Below are positions 60,973 through 64,000 of a DNA stretch of 64,000 nt, one piece after another. The stretch is from positions 248,001 to 312,000 of the forward strand of contig JABVXU010000003.1 of NCBI GenBank assembly GCA_013365365.1, read 5' to 3'. Both the position numbers and the translations under genes were made by a program. Under the pieces are notes generated by a model. The model was not told where the DNA came from. It ran no database searches and saw only the letters and a list, made by a program, of their open reading frames with translations. Numbering within the stretch: the stretch's first letter is position 1; each line of letters starts with the position of its first letter. The DNA is from Cruorifilaria tuberocauda. Lineage: Eukaryota > Nematoda > Chromadorea > Rhabditida > Onchocercidae.

Positions 60973-62787
60973 TTAGCGCCCATTTTACTTTCTTATAGTC
61001 TCAGTTCTTTCTGCATCCCATTGCTTCTTAAGATGTGGAAGAAAGGAAGAGAACCTTGAAACAGTTTAGAAGTTATTAAGTCATATGTCTACTCCCAAAA
61101 TCTTATATTAAGCTTTTCAATTTGAAGTTGATTTAATATGAATATTTCCACCATAATCAATTCACTAAATGCATGAAATTCATCGGTAAATGTGGTCGTT
61201 GTTGGATAGCATTGTAAGATATGTATGCTTGAAAGCGTCATATGAGCTAAAGAATACTTTTAGATATTAGCAAATAAAATCCAAATAGTCTAGAGCACTA
61301 GCAACCAAATCATTAGAATTTGAATTCCATACAAATGAACCATAATCAAAAGATTGGAGTCTCTAAATTCACAAGCAGCATAACTATAATGGACAGGGGA
61401 TAAAGTTGTGATATACTTTAAAACCAAAAGAACTCAATTTGAGAACATTATACCATGTAATTTAATTGACATTCACACAAAGTAGCAGACCTTTTGAAAT
61501 TTCAAATTCTTACTTGTTAAGAAAGTCCAGCGCACCTGTCGCGCCTTCATAGATTTATTTATTTGATGAGGAATGACTTTTTAAATTCGCACCCATATTG
61601 GCGGTTAATTCTTCACAAAAGAACTCATGCAATAAGCTGGTGCAGTAAAGACGGAAAGAAGCTTTGTGACAATATTCATCATTAGCTGTGCTTCCCCGTA
61701 CTACTTGGAAGAGGGAAGAAAAGCGGGGTAAGGAGAGAAAAGGGCGGGGACGTTTTCTGGTGATTTTCGTTTTATTTATCTTTTTAAATTGTCTTGTGGA
61801 TTTGGAAAAGTGAGAAAGGGGTGGGTGGATGAGGAAAACTGGACAAAAAAGCATTGGACAGGACGAATTAATCAGTTTTTTAGTAGTATTTCTGTCGGTG
61901 CTTTCTCTTTCATCATCTATCTGAAGCCTATATCATAAGGCCTATCATTCCATGGATTCGTCCATCCATTCCTGGGCTCCTCCCTTCTGCAACGTAAATG
62001 AGAGGAGAGGAATTAAATGATTGTAGGATTTCATGTTAGCAGTAAGAGTGATGAGGAGGGACTTCGAGTGGATTAAGCTTGATTTGATTATTTATTTAAT
62101 CAGTGTGGGAAGGGAACCTTGAGGTGCCTCATTTCACTTGAAACGAAAAATCTTCTCCCACTAAGTCATTTCCACTTTGATTACGAGGAAATGAAGGCCT
62201 GTCGCTCTAAGCTCTTTTGAATTAATTTCAACGTTTTCAAGCCCGAGTAATCATCATTAAGGCCCGGACCATTCAGTAATCAATGTAGCTATCGTCTTAT
62301 CACATTGTTAATATTGATCTCTTTTACTTCAAAATATTTTGTTCTTAAAATAGAATGATTTATAAATCTGCATTGTTGAAAAATAGCCTGTTAACAATCG
62401 CCAAATTCCTACTGTATAAAACAAAACTTCGAATATTTTAGGATAACTCAATCTCGGAAGGTCTCCACTTCGATCTCATTATACATTAGAATTTAATTAT
62501 AAGTAGCCTTTTTGAACTGTGAAAATATCCTTTGAAATCAACAACAGCAATTTCCGAATACTGAAGTTTTGAAATTTCAAATTGTCTTTTGCAAGATCAT
62601 TCAATTGAAATTATAACCTGTATCATATAATGATCAGTATAATGAGTAACCAACATTCTTTAGCCAATCGAAAGCGATATTACATATTATTAAATTTAAA
62701 ATCTCCGTTTTATCAGTTTATAATTCCAAATGTTATTTGCTTTAAACTAATAAGTTTTATGAAAAATGCTTTCAACTTCAATTACTT

Positions 62788-63268
62788 CTAATTTTCATAA
62801 ATTCCATTCAACCTATGTTTATTTAATCTAGCTGCAAAATCACTGAGTATAACTTTTGTTGCACCAAAGCCGCCATAATGTTGAGAAGCCATTTCACAGG
62901 CATCCTCAAATTTTAGCATATCGCAAATTACATCGAGCGGAAGTATAAAAGCATTGAAATGCCCTCTCATTCTCCGCTTCCCCAAAGCAAGCTGTTTTTT
63001 AGCATGTATAATTTGCTTATAAAATTTTCAGTCCTCTGGTCCACCCATCCGTCATCCCAATAAAAATATGTGTGTTTGTCTGTCTGTTCATATGTCTGCT
63101 CGTCTGTTCAGGTTAAAAAAGATTCACTTTGATGTGACCGCCACCTGTGCTAAGCTGTATTGTGTGTACACTTCTTCGCACTTCTCCGCCTGGAAGCCAA
63201 GCCGATTCTCCTAGCTTAGCTTCTTTTTGGAGTATTTCCTGATCGGATAACCCAACTCGAAATAATTT
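62788..63268 (-). CDS. C-terminal two exons of an unidentified gene (runs off right edge)
   Basis: Not recognised. Two minus-strand exons, 63268-63128 and 62991-62788, join in phase 0 with good borders (CCCGTCAG acceptor, AAA|GTGAATC donor, AAAACAG acceptor) and give 114 residues to a TAA. The first reads LFRVGLSDQEILQKEAKLG, then ESAWLPGGEVRRSVHTIQLS. The second begins LALGKRRMRGHFNAFILPLD and contains KFEDACEMASQHYGGFGATK before ending RLNGIYEN. Both have balanced composition, CpG-containing codons and a folded-domain pattern. The first exon opens in phase 0, so further 5' exons must lie at or beyond the right edge. GKRR could be a processing site if the protein were secreted, but no signal sequence is visible here. 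Confidence 0.65.
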
Positions 63269-64000
63269 CTGACGGGAATAATAAAAAGTACCATTTTAAA
63301 CTTCTTTCAATCATCGATTTGATTTTTTCCAAGCTGAATTTTTTTTGAATAAATCATCCAGGCTTTAAAAATATTGCAGATCTCGCTTGTAATTATTTCA
63401 CTTATGAAAGAAATAAATGGAAAAAAATGGTAAGCGCTAGACTGCCATACTTCTTAATTTCGTCGAAATACTTTTCAGTAAGAAAAATCTATTTGTTTGA
63501 CGAGAATTACGTAAAAAGGGAAATTTGCTTAAATTTGTAATATATTTACATTGGATAAAATTTTACAACAAAGATTGAACAAATTAATAAATGAGTAATT
63601 ATATTTCTATTTTGAAGCTATTTTATTTCATTCTTGCATTTCGCCATTGAAAATGAGCTAAAAGATGATTTAGAGAAATGATTTGTCTTGCAAAAATCCG
63701 TTTAAACTTTAGATTTTATCAGCGTTTAACGATGATAAGTACTTATCAGTGATTTGCATCAGCCTTTCAAACCAGTTAATGAAATGATAAACTATTCTTA
63801 GGAAATTATTTTAGGTTGCCATCAATGTAGAATATTGTTTGTTAAAGAATGATATATTTGAGATGATAAGCATTATTTTCATATTTAATTTTCATATTTT
63901 TATTATTTTCATATTTATTTGAATTCACTCTTCTAAGCAGCAATTCATTATGACGATGTGATATTGATTGAAAGTTGGTTTAAGAAAAAAATGATACTTA
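63269..64000. other. Probable intron of the right-edge gene
   Basis: AT-rich sequence upstream (minus strand) of the exon ending at 63268. No further exon could be recognised before the window ends, so this is taken as intron. A TCTG/TTCA-rich run near 63070-63110 belongs to the intron between the last two exons. Confidence 0.4.

Larger units (their letters stand above)
45800..62787. other. 17 kb gene-poor region
   Basis: No gene was recognised between the DHODH stop and the terminal exon of the right-edge gene. The sequence is AT-rich with scattered microsatellites. Open frames present (46639-47001, 48642-48836, 58435-58710, 61555-61854 and others) lack splice context, codon pattern or any family resemblance. 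Less AT-rich islands occur at about 50.57-50.78, 54.3-54.4, 55.85-56.16, 60.65-60.85 and 61.5-62.3 kb and may be regulatory. Confidence 0.45.

Noticed and set aside
61555..61854. 99-codon minus-strand frame in the gene-poor region
   Set aside because: Arises from a less AT-rich purine stretch; only the last 40 codons look at all protein-like, without splice support.

Overview
The window is nuclear DNA of an AT-rich nematode. Genes are split by short to medium introns with mostly TTTCAG/TTTTAG acceptors. The gene set is metazoan, and AP-2, NHR-23/ROR and SIN3 are all present. Intron sizes and base composition suggest a clade III, probably filarial, worm. That placement is inference; nothing here fixes a species. 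There is no sign of bacterial, phage or CRISPR sequence. All gene models were assembled by hand from reading frame, splice sites and phase.

Left part (1-16 kb): an AP-2 transcription factor (+, 11 exons, 522 codons) is followed by an unidentified cluster of coding-like exons (+, 4.5-5.2 kb). Next comes an NHR-23/ROR-type nuclear receptor (-, 9 coding exons, 455 codons). Its 5' end sits in a GC-richer, trinucleotide-repeat block at 14.4-16.3 kb.

Centre (16-46 kb): a full-length SIN3 corepressor (+, 22 exons, 1250 codons) lies head to head with the receptor. It is followed by a 182-codon protein of unknown function (-), ceramide kinase (+), a short COMM-domain protein (+) and mitochondrial dihydroorotate dehydrogenase (+). 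The COMM gene stop codon lies only 7 bases before the DHODH start, which suggests an operon or bicistronic arrangement. The DHODH has the full family architecture but lacks the catalytic Ser-Pro-Asn-Thr loop. That is the most striking observation in the window.

Right part (46-64 kb): about 17 kb without a recognisable gene, holding microsatellites and a few less AT-rich islands. The last two exons of an unidentified minus-strand gene then run off the right edge.

Three chromatin or transcription regulators (AP-2, NHR-23, SIN3) share the left half. The right-hand plus-strand genes are metabolic or housekeeping: sphingolipid phosphorylation, COMMD/CCC-type trafficking, and pyrimidine synthesis or a relic of it.
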